64,000 nucleotides of DNA from Thinopyrum elongatum (lineage: Eukaryota > Streptophyta > Magnoliopsida > Poales > Poaceae): the NCBI GenBank assembly GCA_011799875.1, contig CM022300.1, forward strand, positions 238,898,807 to 238,962,806. Direction: 5' to 3'. Shown here in pieces: positions 45,848-57,505 of this stretch. Every line of letters starts with the position of its first letter. Positions within the stretch are counted from its first letter, which is position 1. Position numbers and translations under genes: made by a program. The notes under the pieces are model-generated. The model did not search any database, had not been told where the DNA came from, and saw only the letters and a list, made by a program, of their open reading frames with translations.

Positions 45848-46327
45848 TCAGACGTTTTAGATCAAAGTAGTGATCTAAAACGCGAAAATGCTCTTTAGAG
45901 CTCGGGCTCCATGGAGCCCGAGTTTGACTTGATCAAAATTCAAATTTTCATGTTTCAAATTTTTTTGAAAAAAAATACACACATACTTAGAGACATAAAG
46001 CATATGTGTGTAAATTTTCAGGACGAAACACCTTAAAATGAGTGCTACACAAAAAGAACAAATCTGAGACTTTTTAGTAGATGCGCTATTCATCCTCAAA
46101 GTCCATGAATTTGTCTTTTTTGCACAGATCGCATTTTAGGGCATTTCATCCTCAAATTTTACATACATACACATAACATCCTTGTTTACTTGTATGATTT
46201 TTTTCAGATTTTTTTGAAACTGAAAAGTGTGAATTTTGAATTTTTCAAAAAATCCGGTCTTCATGGAGGTTGAGCTCCAAAACGCCCTACTCTCTAAAAC
46301 GTCTTATATTAGTTTATAGAGTACCAC
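45848..46327. repeat. Stowaway-like MITE fragment split by an insertion
   Basis: The left part, CAGACGTTTTAGATCAAAG to CTAAAACG, and the right part, TCTAAAACGTCTTATATTAG to TTTATAGAG, together resemble the inner and right arms of a common grass Stowaway. A 410-bp element sits between them. Confidence 0.6.
45883..46292. mobile_element. Mutator-like MITE with 9-bp duplication
   Basis: TCTAAAACG is repeated at 45874-45882 and 46293-46301, the 9-bp size usual for Mutator-like elements. The ends carry imperfect inverted repeats that share GAGCTC and CTCCATG. The 410-bp interior is AT-rich and non-coding. It lies within about 250 bp downstream of the SNARE stop codon. Confidence 0.7.
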
Positions 46328-46916
46328 AAAACATGACGAGTTTGCTACGCTGGCAGCTGTATTTAATTGAGGCAACAAGTGTGACTAGGGCTGCCAGCTA
46401 GTCGCTTCTGCATGCAGTGCAAAAAACCTCCAAGGCTTCAGCATCAGTGTACGAGAAAAGAAAACACTACAGTGGCGTTTTGGCTCTGGCGTCCAGATGA
46501 TCTTGGTATACTGGACGTCCAGCTGCTTCTCTAGATCTGAGCCAGGAGCAATTAATGATGATATAAGTTTGCTTAGAAAATCAGGGAAAGCAATTAATCA
46601 TGATATACGGTGGCTTAGAAAAAGGAAAGCGGCATGTATGTACCCGTAGCAACTCCCCTTGTGAGACCCCGTTAGGGCGGGCGACGGCAGTTTGGCTATG
46701 TCGCGATGTGCCATGGTGCAGGATTACTGTACCATGGTACATATCTTTTTGTGGTTCCCGTTTGTACAAATGAAGTGAAGGCGGATTGATACTTGTTGTG
46801 CCCCTTTTTGTTTTGGAGATTTTTGTTTTGGAGATTGTTGAAGGAGAACATTTATAATAAAAATAGGTATGAGCATGAGGTCTTAATGCTTACAACTATA
46901 TATTTGTGTTAGGATC
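46328..46916. other. No recognisable gene
   Basis: Mixed sequence between MITE debris and an LTR. It contains a repeated ATTAATGATGATATA / ATTAATCATGATATA motif (46550-46607) but no supported frame or terminal repeats. Confidence 0.5.
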
Positions 46917-47862
46917 AAATATGATCTTAATTTGTGCGATGAAAGTCACCCATCGAGATGTGCTTGTTACGAACCAAAGTGGGGGATTTATCCAAATTAC
47001 TTGAGAGTCAGTTGTCCAACTGAAGGCCCCATCCGTCTCGCGGGGTTGCCTCGATAATTAAGATTGCAATAATGCACAAGAGTTTTGGGCGTTTAATGAC
47101 TACATCTATTGATTACCATACTAAACCTTTGTGTCACTAGTGTTCAGAATAACACTTCACGGTCTCACTGCCCTTAGCCTCTCCGTGGCTCGCTCTCCAT
47201 GATCCTTGGTACCTGCAGGATGAAGAACACATACGAGGCTCTTGCCTCAACCCATACCTTAGCGAACTACTCACACACGGAGACCAGATCACACGAAGAA
47301 CACATCATATGACACATCATGAAGGTAGATTGATTGATAATATGTCTTACAATGGATGCCGTGTGTGATACATGATTACAAGTATGATCTAGTGGAGGAA
47401 GACCTATGGTGAAGATGGAGATGGTGGCTATGGAGATGGGAAATATCGGCGGCTAGGGTTGATGAAGATGGGATGAAGATGACTCTGTTTTGGCTTCACA
47501 CATGGTTGTTCTGTTGACATTTCGGCCTCGGCCCCTTTATAAATGTTGTTCAGGTGGACGAGGAGCATCGGTTTCCATGCCATATGTCCGCCCATACGAG
47601 TGGTCGCGGTCGCATGAAACGCCGTCTTCTGCTCTGGAATTGCTGGCGCACCCCCTCCTGATTTCTTCTATCTCCTCATCTACTCATTTCCATGTTCTCA
47701 CCTGATTTCGTCCATATTTAGCCCATTTGCTACAGAAACACAATAAAGAGAGGATTTGTAGAATCCTATGCATTCATTTGTCATTAGTACCAATATCGGA
47801 GCGAATATCTCAGTTTTAATGAAATATATCGGTTTAGAGGAGTGTAAAAATATCACTCACCA
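46917..47862 (-). repeat. LTR of the reverse Athila-like element
   Basis: The U3 end is clear: minus strand TGGTGAGTGATATTTTTAC starts at 47862 beside the purine tract. The far end is placed at TGTTAGGATC (46917), which would give CCTAACA on the minus strand, but no duplication could be checked. Confidence 0.5.
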
Positions 47863-47876
47863 ACTCCCCCGGGCTT
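47863..47876 (-). promoter_or_regulatory. Polypurine tract, reverse Athila-like element
   Basis: The minus strand AAGCCCGGGGGAGT abuts the LTR start and is the likely plus-strand primer. Confidence 0.7.
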
Positions 47877-49500
47877 AAACTTGATCGTCCTCGAGCAACA
47901 TAGAGAAAAATCCGAATCATAAGGAACTCAGTTATTTAAACCGAAATAACGAGAAGGTTTTGGTTCACTTATGATCTGTATGCCTAGATAGACCTCCGCT
48001 TCTTGACCTGAAAACTTAGCATAGCTGTAGCAGTGATATGGTTATTATGCAAGTGTTAGTGAAGCAAGATAATCAACTCAAAGTTTTTGATCTACTAGAT
48101 AAAACAACTTTGCAACATCCAATTCTATTCCCTCTAGGTAACACTTGCTTGCCGAGAATGCACGGAAGAGTTTTTGTTTGACGGAGCCATTAAACATAAA
48201 CTAGGGAGTGAAAGGTCTGTAAAGATAAACGATAATCATGATACTAGAGTGCTCATAAACATACCCACGAATGTCTCATCCTTAAGGCTCTCAAGCACTT
48301 TGTTTCAATCATTGTTTGCTGAAAGTTTGGTTGTCACGTGAAGGGATTATGCCAAATAAGTGATCATGCATAGAGTTTCGTTGTGGCTTAATTTTGGGAA
48401 CTATGGATCTTGATATATGTCTCTTTCGAGCTCTTGTGATCAGTTCTCGGTATTTACCACATACACACACATTCAAGAGAAAGTTGAATAATATTCTTTT
48501 GTAGTGTTGCCACCACGTATGGTAACAAACTCATAGCCGAAATCTGAGCCAAAACTCTGATGGATCGTTCATTGGCCAGCGGAGTTCTTAGCATAACATC
48601 AAGAAAGGTGACGAAGCCACATTTACACACGTACACGTGCATATAGCAGCAGGGCCATGGCACCAGCGAGAAGCTGAAGCACCATGTAAGAGATACAACA
48701 CATATTTTTGGCATAATCTCGTTCACCCTTCTACTAAGTTGCTCTAAAAATTTTAATCCACAAGTGCTATCAAGTCTATTAAAATTAACAATATGTGGTT
48801 GAGCATTTCTAACATCATCTTCGCTACAATTTTTCTCAACACCCAAGTCTTTGAAGACTTTCTCTTGTGCATGGTTATTCCTAGTTATGATCAATTTCTT
48901 TTAAACACAGTCCCACGACAAGTCTCAGTTATCTAGATTAAACAGAACAAAGGCTACAAAATTATTTCAGATACTAGAACAAAACCTTGTTTTAATTATC
49001 AAGACTTACTCCCTCTTGCACACATCACACATACTGCTGCTACTCCTCGTGCTACTGCTACTACTACTACATCTACTCTAAGTATTCCAAGTGCAAAAGA
49101 TGGGAGTCGTAGGACATACCTTCACGATCATGAATGCACACACTTCTCTTCCTTAAGCTTGCATTCCTTGTTGTCCGGTGTAGATCAACTCCTCTGAAGT
49201 ATAAACAAGAATGCAAACGAACTCCAAGGTGCAAAAGAAAAGAACAAATCAAAGCTTATTCTATTTTTGGTTTTTAAAAAAATAACTTGCAAAGGAAAAA
49301 TCACAACGGCAAAAAGAAAATCGAAAGCAAATAAAAATCAAAGTGTTGGAACAAACTAACACGAGTGTTTTGAAGGTCGACAAGATGAAGTACAACCTCA
49401 GTAGAATTTATTCAAATAATACCGCCACATCTTGATGTGGACGTGGCAGTGACCTCCCCCAAGCTTAAGCTTTTGCAAGCCCAAACAGGCGAGATCATTG
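47877..49500. other. Non-coding 3' region of the reverse Athila-like element
   Basis: About 1.6 kb between ORF-1 and the LTR. A CTCCCCCAAGCTT stretch at 49456 mirrors the AGCTTGGGGGAGG seen at the same place in the element near 22575. A minus-strand frame of 146 codons (48454-48894) has no family match and is probably chance. Confidence 0.55.
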
Positions 49501-49510
49501 TGGTGGTTGG

Positions 49511-50640
49511 TCACCATCCTTGGCTCCAGTTGGAGAAGTTGGTGTTCATGTAGACAGACGTGCCTCGAAGGGACTCAGCAAGGTTGCTCATATCATTGAT
49601 AGAGCCCCGGAGACTGTAGAGGTCCGTGTAGGTGGTGTAGGCTTCTTGTTGTGGCTGCTCCTCTTCTTCGTCGGTGGTGATCTTTTCTTCATCTACTTGT
49701 TTAGGTTCCGGGCCTTCTTGGTCAAAAGCTGCATCTCCTTCTCGTGGCACATAATGCAATTGTCCATTTTCTATGGAGAAACGGTTAGGCATAGGAGTAT
49801 GCAACAAGTACCCAACTCCAGGAATTTTAATGCAATGACGACCACGGCTAACTACTACCATTCCATCGCTAGTAAGAGCACGAATGTTAACAAGGTTGTT
49901 ATCGACAATGGGCCAAGATGATTGTAGTTGAGGCCAAGGGATTTGGCTAACACGACGATCACTCCTCCACACGCGATATCTCCTTGTGCATAATTTGCTT
50001 GATGCGCGAGGTGTAGCAAAAGTATTGCCCCTAAGTTGGGCGAATAATCGACATCAAGGTTAGCAGCTTTCCCAAAAATTAGCATATTCTCATCATTCAC
50101 CTTAGAAACTTCAACTCGTGCCTGGAATGAGTTAGTGATAAGATAATAGAAATAAGGTATAGCAGGACTTTCACTGCAACTGGCTCTTTGTTTAGAGCCA
50201 TGGTGACTAATCTGATAGAAGGATTGCCTCGGGTGAGGTTTAGTAAAATCATAAACATAGCGGACGTCATCATCATTGTTGGGAAAGCAAAAGTGAGCAC
50301 ACTACTCATCAAGAGTGATGTTGAAGTCTTGGTCCAAGAGAGGAAAAGTAATCCGCTCTTCCTCATATGCATTTGGCACAAGCCCAACATTATGCGAGAG
50401 GGTACTAAGAAACTCAAGCCTCATGCGTTCATATGTCTCACATCCCTGATAAACAAAATGATGCAACCCGACATTATCACAAAGTAAATTGAAATAATTA
50501 GTAATACCTAGCTTGGTGAGTGTGGACGCGCAAGCCCATTTGGTGGTCTTCATCTTCCATGCATGAAGCTTTTGGTATTTCTTTCTCGCTTCACGGTTGG
50601 TGAAGATGATCCCCTGCATGAAAACTTGTTGTTGTTGTGC
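49511..50640 (-). pseudogene. ATHILA ORF-1-like protein, frameshifted
   Basis: The minus strand encodes NREARKKYQKLHAWKMKTTK, then LGITNYFNLLCDNVGLHHFV, ETYERMRLEFLSTL and FPLLDQDFNITLDEF. After frame changes near 50300 and 50100 it continues with NLGAILLLHLAHQANYAQGD and GGVIVVLAKSLGLNYNHLG. The end is acidic and glutamine-rich (TTDEEEEQPQQEAYTTYTDL). This order matches the ATHILA ORF-1 family as I recall it; its biochemical role is unknown. The upstream part to 50911 (PHHSW) may be its N-terminus. Confidence 0.65.
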
Positions 50641-51139
50641 GGCATTCTTGGATGAACCCGGTGCATCACCACGAATGGTGCGGGTGGACCTCCTCGTGAA
50701 GATCTACAAAGTAATTTTTCAGTTCAATACAATGAAACAATAGTGATCCTTTAGTAGTCACAACTTCATACTCCTCTAAAAAATCAACGAATCCAAGCCA
50801 AACTAAAAAAAAATATGCATACCCTAAACATGGCAATGCTAGACATGTAGAACATGGATTCGCGAAAAATAAGTTGGGGATCGGAGGAGAAACATACCAT
50901 AGATCGATCACATGGAAGGATTTGAACTGAAATCGAACGAGCAGGGAGATCGGGCTATGCTAGGGTTTGGAGAGGTTTGGAGGAAGAAGAAGAAGAAAGG
51001 AAAGAGATGGGGGCGAAATACCTTTTTCCTCGGGTTGATTATGGCAGCCAAAGATCCATACGACCGGCCATACGACCGGCAGTGCTCGCATGGAGGGCCA
51101 CCGTTCACTCGCTACAAACTTTGCTCTATTTTGTGGCGA

Positions 51140-52126
51140 TTCACTTGTCACGTATAACCGTTATTCGTCATGGAAAATGTCCTGGTGACATTTTTCGGTC
51201 GTCACCCCCACTGTCACCGAAGCTCCGTCATGAAAAATAAAATCTTGACGGTACCACTTCCACCATCACACAAGATCGCATCTTAGGTGACGAACCCAAA
51301 ATCGTCTCCGAAACTATCTTCAGTAATAATCAGATTTGACCGGTCAAAGATCCTGACATGTGGGCCCATGGGATGCTGACGTCGTTGTTTACATGTGGGC
51401 CCGGAAGCTGGTGATGACATGTATTTTCGTCACTATTACCATCACAGTTTATTCATTGTTACAACTGCCAACGAAATTTAAATTTAAATTTGAATTTTAA
51501 AATTAGTAAAATTTCAAATATGAGAATGAAATTACTTTCGTTAACACTAAAATCAGACATGGTTAACAAAATTTTGATAATGATCAGCCAACTGAGGAAG
51601 TATCACACACGACATAAAAGGAAACCGACATAGTACCACACGTTACAAAATATAATAAGGGATGACCATAAGTTTCAAGATGAAGAAGACCACCATCAAG
51701 GTAGCGACGCGGTGTTGTCAAAGCCCCCCAATGTGGGCTGCAACAGGCTAATGTCGTAGCCCCTAGAAGTAGGCTGCGACATGCTATTGTCAGAGCCACC
51801 ATGCATCCTTAAGCAAAAAAAAGAAAAGAAAAGCTCCCTCCAATTGTGATTGCTTCTTTTCCATGGTAGCAATTTTCTCCTCTTGTGCCTTCTTAATAGC
51901 TGCAGTTTCATTGAGCTGCTTTGTTTTCATCTCTTCGATTTCTTGTTGTTGTGCTGCCATTCTTGCATTCAGCTCTTATTGATACATATCAGCTGCTGAT
52001 CTCGCAGCTAGCTCCTGAGTGGCAAGCCTCTCTTCAAGCTCTCTCATGCGTTCATGAGGGGTTGACTTTTGCCTGGAGGAAAATGACTCTCATGCTTGCA
52101 AGGAATGTGCTATGCTTGGAAACGCC
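51140..52126 (-). mobile_element. CACTA transposon fragment
   Basis: The left part (51160-51480) has short repeated stretches such as CGTCATGGAAAATGTC, GTGACATTTTTCGGTCGTCA and CCGTCATGAAAAATAAAA, the subterminal style of Caspar-like CACTA elements. The right part encodes a coiled coil on the minus strand. A clear CACTA terminus is not found on the left, so the boundary is approximate. An Athila-like LTR starts at 52127. Confidence 0.5.
51590..52110 (-). pseudogene. CACTA-associated coiled-coil protein C-terminus
   Basis: The minus strand reads TPHERMRELEERLATQELAA, then ELNARMAAQQQEIEEMKTKQ and IKKAQEEKIATMEKKQSQL, a long charged coiled coil. It is followed by low-complexity repeats around CCSPHWGALTTP and ending TSSVG. 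This resembles the C-terminal tail of the plant Transposase_24-type protein carried by CACTA elements, but the conserved core is absent, so this call rests on style and context. A stop near 51979 breaks it. Confidence 0.45.
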
Positions 52127-53510
52127 TGATACGTCTCCGTCGTATCTATTTTTCCAAAAACTTTTGCTCTTGTTTGGACTCTGATTTGCATGATTTGAAT
52201 GAAACTAACCCAGATTGGCGCTGCTTTCAGCAGAACTACCATGGTGTTGTTTTTGTATAGAAATAGAAGTTCTTGGAATTGGACGAAACTTTTTGGAGAT
52301 TTTTTATAGAATATATAAAAAATACTAGAGCCAAGACCCAGAGGAGGGGAGCCACCAGGGCGCGGCCACCCCCCTGGGCGTGCTCTGCTGCCTCGTGGGG
52401 CCCACGTGGCTCCGCTGACCCTCATGTTCTACGATACGGAGCCACCGCCACCGAGAAAAAATAAAGGAGGAAGTTTCATCGCGTTTTACGATACGGAGCC
52501 ACCGCCACCTCATGTTCTTCATCGGGAGGCTAGATCTGGAGTCCGTTCGGGGCTCCGGAGAGGGGGATTCGTCGCCATCGTCATCATCAACCATCCTCCA
52601 TCACCAATTTCATGATGCTCACCACCGGGTTTGAGTAATTCCTTTGTAGGCTTACTGGACGGTGATGGGTTGGATGGGATTTATCATGTAATCAAGTTAG
52701 TTCTGTTAGGGCTTGATCCCTAGTATCCACTATATTCTGAGATTGATGTTGCTATGACTTTGCTATGCTTAATGCTTGTCACTAGGGCCTGAGTGCCTTG
52801 ATTTCAGATCTAAACCCTTTATGTTTTCACCAATATATTTGTGTTCTTGATCCTATCTTGCAAGTTATATGCACCTATTACGTGTTATGATCCGCATACC
52901 CCAAGGTGACAATAATTGGGATTCTTTCCAGTGATTACCGTAGTTTGAGGAGTTCATGTATTCACTATGTGTTAATGCTTTGTTCCAGTTATCTATTAAA
53001 AGGAGGCCTTAATATCCTTTAGTTTCCTTATGGACCCCGCTGCCACGGGAGGGTAGGACAAAAGATGTCATGCAAGTTCTTATCATAAGCACATATGACT
53101 ATACACAAAATACATGCCTACATTATATTGATGAATTAGAGCTAGTTCTGTGTCGCCTTAGGTTATAACTGTTACATGATGAATGTTATCCAACATAGTC
53201 ACCCATCCAATGCCTACGAGCTTTTTACATATTGCTTTTGCTAAGTTACTACTATTGTTGCTACTGTCACAATTGCTACAAAACTATTATTGCTACTACT
53301 GTTACCGGTACTGTTGCTATCAAATTATCATACTACTGTGCTACTGATCACTCTGTTGCAGATATTTAGTCTCCAGGTGTGGTTGAATTGACAACTCAAC
53401 TGCTAATACTTGCAAATATTCTTTGGCTGCCCTTGTGTCGAATCAATAAATTTGGGTTGAATACTCTACCCTCGAAAACTGTTGCGATCCCCTATACTTG
53501 TGGGTTATCA
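52127..53510 (+). repeat. 5' LTR of the Athila-like element
   Basis: It starts TGATACGTCTCC and ends CCTATACTTGTGGGTTATCA, 1384 bp. A segment TACGATACGGAGCCACCGCC occurs twice (about 52430 and 52489), a local duplication. The ATATATAAAAAATAC stretch near 52311 may be the TATA region. Confidence 0.85.
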
Positions 53511-53521
53511 AGTCCTTTTTC

Positions 53522-53540
53522 TGGCGCCGTTGCCGGGGAG
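53522..53540 (+). promoter_or_regulatory. Primer-binding site of the Athila-like element
   Basis: TGGCGCCGTTGCCGGGGAG, the site usual in grass Athila-like elements (aspartate tRNA type, from memory). Confidence 0.75.
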
Positions 53541-53677
53541 CATAGCTCTATTTGCTGAGTCACTTGGGATTTATATCTGTTGATCACTATGAAGAATCTT
53601 AAGGATGATAGAACCAAGATCGTTCGAGGGGAGGTAAGGAACTGTTATCTAGCTCTGCACTTGATTCACCTTCTGTT

Positions 53678-56600
53678 TTGAGTAAGCTTGCGACACCACC
53701 ACCTGCTATTAATTCTGATATGTCTCAGGTAATTGATGATGCTACTTCTGCTATGAATGATGCTATTGATGATGCTAGTACTTTGCATGATGATACTGTG
53801 CCACTAGGTGAATTTCTTGATGAACAACTTGCTAAAGCTAAAGAATTTGAGAATGCTGAAACTGATGAAATTACTGAAACTGAAAATTATGAAACACCCA
53901 TTCGACCTAGCTCTCCTAGATATGAATTGCCTAAGATACCTGAGGGTTACGTTATGGATGGAGAAATAGCTAGGGATTTTCTTGCTTGTAATGATAGAGA
54001 TGATCTTAAGAAATTACTATGTAAGCTGAAAGAAAAATCTCTGAATGCTAGAATAAAATATGATCCTAAGTTTGCTACTTCACCTATCTTTGTTACTGAT
54101 AAGGATTATGAATTCTCTGTCGATCCAGAGTTAATTACTTTGGTTGAATCTGATCCTTTCCATGGTTATGAAACTGAAACAGTTGTGGCACATCTTACTA
54201 AATTAAATGATATAGCCACCCTATTTGCTCATGAGGATTTTTTTCGCTTTTACTATATCCTCAAGTTATTTCCTTTCTCGTTAAAGGGTGATGCTAAGAT
54301 ATGGTTTAATACTCTTGCTCTTGGTTGTGTGCGTAGTCCCCAGGATATGATATATTATTTCTCTGAAAAATATTTTTCTGCTCATAAGAAACAAGCTGCC
54401 TTACAGAAAATATTTAACTTTGTGCAAATTGAAGAAGAGAGTCTCCCTCAATCTTGGGGGAGGCTTCTACAATTGCTTAATGCTTTGCCTGATCATCCTC
54501 TTAAGAAAAATGAAATACTTGATATCTTCTATAATGGACTAACCGATGCTTCAAGGGACTACCTAGATAGTTGTGCTGGTTGTGTTTTCAGGGAACAAAC
54601 TGTTGAACAAGCTGAAGAATTATTGAATAATATATTGAAGAATGATAATGATTGGACACTTCCTGAACCACCACCTAAACCAACTCCGAAGAAGAGGGGT
54701 ATTCTATTTCTCAGTCCTGAAGATATGCAAGAGGCAAGGAAGTCTATGAAAGAAAAAGGTATTAAAGCTAAAGATGTTAAGAATTTACCACCTATTGAAG
54801 AAATATATGGTCTTGACACACCGACACAGGTGATAGAGGTAAATTCTCTTATAAAGTTTGATGAAGGTGATGTTTCTTATAATAAACCTGCTAGTCAATG
54901 CCTGTATGAATTTGACAATTACATTATTAAGCAAGATCATTTCAATGCGTATGTTATGAAACAATTGAAACGTAATGCATACATCATAGATCGCTTGAGT
55001 GACTTGTTGTTTAGAATGAAGGAAATATGCCCTAGAGGCAATAATAAAGTTGTTATTTTATATTTCCTTATTCATGGTAAAGGTTTATTATTCATGCTAG
55101 AATTGTATTGATTGGAAACTTAAATACATGTGTGAATACATAAACAAAATACAGTGTCCCTAGTGAGCCTCTACTAGACTAGCTCGTTGATCAAAGATGG
55201 TTAAGGTTTCCTAACCATAGACATGTGTTGTAATTTGATAACGGGATCACATCATTAGGAGAATGATGTGATGGACAAGACCCATCCGTTTGCTTAGCAT
55301 AATGATCGTTCAGTTTTATTGCTATTGCTTTCTTCATGTCAAATACATATTCCTTCGACTATGAGATTATGCAACTCCCGGATATCGGAGGAATGCCTTA
55401 TGTGCTATCAAACGTCACAACATAACTGGGTGATTATAAAGATGCTCTACAGGTATCTCCGAAGGTGTTTGTTGAGTTGGCATAGATCGAGATTAGGATT
55501 TGTCACTCCGAGTATCGGAGAAGTATCTCTGGGCCCTCTCGGTAATACACATCATAAGCTTGCAAGCAAATGACTAAGGAGTTAGTCACGAGGTGATGTA
55601 TTATGGAACGAGTAAAGAGACTTGCCGGTAACGAGATTGAACTAGGTATGAAGATACCGACGATCGAATCTCGGGCAAGTAACATACCGATGGACAAAGG
55701 GAATTACGTATGTTGTCATAAAGGTTCGACCGATAAAGATCTTCATAGAATATGTAGGAGCCAATATGGGCATCTAGGTTCCGCTATTGGTTATTGACCG
55801 GAGAGGTGTCTCGGTCATGTCTACATAGTTCTCGAACCCGTAGGGTCCACACGCTTAACTTCGATGACGATATAGTATTATATGAGTTATGTGATTTGGT
55901 GACCGAATGTTGTTCGGAGTCCCGGATGAGATCACGGACATGACGAGGAGTCTCGAAATGGTCGAGAGGTAAAGATTGATATATAGGACAATGGTATTCG
56001 GACACCGGAATTGTTCCGGAGGGTACCGGGTACTTATCGGGTCACCGGAAAGGAGTTTCGGGCACCCCCAGCAAAGATATGGGCCTTATGGGCCAGGAGA
56101 GGGAACACACCAGCCCAAAAGGGGCTAGTGCGCCCCCTATAGAGGCCGGCCTATGAGGAGAAGAAGGAAAGAGGGGAGGGAAAGGAAAGTGTGGAGTAGG
56201 ACTCCCCCTTCCTTCCCTCTCCCCCCTCTTTCCTTCCCCCTCCGACAAACATGGCAGGGGGGCGCGACCAAGGGCAGGAGCCCAAGTAGGATTCAAACCT
56301 ACTTGGGGAACCCCTTGGCCTCTCCCCTCTCCCTCCCACCTATATATATGAGGAAGGGGGGCGCCTAGCACACCCCAGACAATTGCCTAGCCGTGTGCGG
56401 CGCCTCCCTCCACCGTTTACACCCCTGATCATATTTTCGTAGTGCTTAGGCGAAGCCCTGCGGAGATCACTTCACCATCACCGTCACCACGCCGTCGTGC
56501 TGACAGAACTCATCTACTACCTCGACGTCTTGCTGGATCAAGAAGGCGAGGGACGTCACCGAGCTGAACGTGTGCAGAACGCGGAGGTGACGTGCGTTCG

Positions 56601-57505
56601 GTACTTGATCGGTTGAAGCGTGAAGAAGTTCGACTACATCAACCGCGTTGTGAAACGCTTCCTCTTACGGTCTATGAGGGTACATAGACACACTCTCCCC
56701 CTCGTTGCTATGCATCTCCATGGATAGATCATTGCGTGTGCGTAGAATTTTTTTTGTTTTCGATGCAACGATTCCCAACATAGAATTCCTAATGATGTCA
56801 AAGGTGTAGGTAAACATGCTTCCATGGTCCAAACCCAACTAGAACAAGTTGCTAAATCTCAAAGTGATTTTCTCAATGAAATGATTAATAATATGAAGGA
56901 TCATGCTATTAGAGTTTTGACTAGAGGAGGTAGAATGACTCAGGAGCCACTTTATCCTAAAGGTCACCCTAAAAGAATTGAACAAGACTCTCAAAGAATT
57001 AATGTTGATGCACCTAGTCCATCTAAAAATATAAAGAAAAAGAAAAATGATAGGACTTTGCATACTTCTAGTGAACCCGAGGTAGAAAAACCTTCGGAAG
57101 ATAGTAATGATGTTTTCTGATGCTGAAACACAATCTGGTAATGAACATTCACTTTGTGATAATGATAATGACAATGATGATGCTCATGTAGATGCTCAAC
57201 CAGATAATGATGTCGAAATAGGACCTGCTATTGATCTTGATAACCCACCTCCTAAAAAGAAATGTTATGATAAAAGAGACTTCGTTGCTAGAAAACATGG
57301 TAAAGAAAGAGAACCACGGGTTCAGAAACCCATGCCCTTTCCTCCTAAACCATCCAAGAATAAGGATGAGGAAGAATTTGAACGCTTTGCTGGAATGCTT
57401 AGGCCAGTCTTTTTGCGTACTCGTTTGACTGATATTTTGAAAATGGCCCCATATACTAAATATATGACAGATATTGTCACTAATAAAAGAAAAATACCTG
57501 AAGCT
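53678..57505 (+). pseudogene. Athila-like Gag, interrupted by a solo LTR
   Basis: The first part starts MSKLATPPPAINSDMSQVID. It has the gag core GDAKIWFNTLALGCVRSPQD, YFSEKYFSAHKKQAALQKIF and PLKKNEILDIFYNGLTDASR, and runs to 55016. After the inserted LTR the protein resumes at 56786 with SMVQTQLEQVAKSQSDFLNE and reaches a stop at 57118-57120. A frame change leads to MPFPPKPSKNKDEEEFERFA and LRTRLTDILKMAPYTKYMTD, the conserved segment before the protease, ending KIPEAKL near 57505. The zinc-binding site and protease are absent. The frame was already damaged, independently of the insertion. Confidence 0.85.
55017..56780 (+). repeat. Solo copia LTR, Angela/WIS/BARE type
   Basis: It starts TGAAGGAAATATGCCCTAGA (a variant of TGTTGGAAATATGCCC) and ends ATTCCCAACA, 1764 bp. 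The 5-bp duplication TAGAA at 55012-55016 and 56781-56785 is exact, and no internal region is present. It therefore arose by LTR-LTR recombination after a full insertion. TATATATATG at 56341-56350 is the probable TATA region. Confidence 0.95.

Larger units (their letters stand above)
46917..50911 (-). mobile_element. Athila-like non-autonomous element, reverse orientation
   Basis: Read on the minus strand it has an ATHILA ORF-1-like gene, a long non-coding stretch, a polypurine tract at 47865-47875 and an LTR ending leftward near 46917. No protease, RT or integrase is seen between ORF and LTR, and the 5' LTR is not visible. The element is therefore either non-autonomous or badly rearranged. 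The left LTR boundary is uncertain. Confidence 0.6.
52127..57505 (+). mobile_element. Athila-like Ty3 element, 5' part
   Basis: It has a 5' LTR (52127-53510), a TGGCGCCGTTGCCGGGG primer-binding site, and gag split by a solo copia LTR (55017-56780). The element breaks off in the protein after the matrix-like region (57505), where F-box sequence begins. Protease, RT, integrase and the 3' LTR are missing. Confidence 0.85.

Noticed and set aside
46441..46760. Possible MITE around GGCGTCCAGATGATC and CTGGACGTCCAGC, and the palindrome near 46730
   Set aside because: The inverted matches are too short and no target duplication was found.
48454..48894. A 146-codon minus-strand frame in the reverse Athila-like element
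   Set aside because: No recognisable domain; it includes LTR-proximal non-coding sequence. Chance is the simpler reading.
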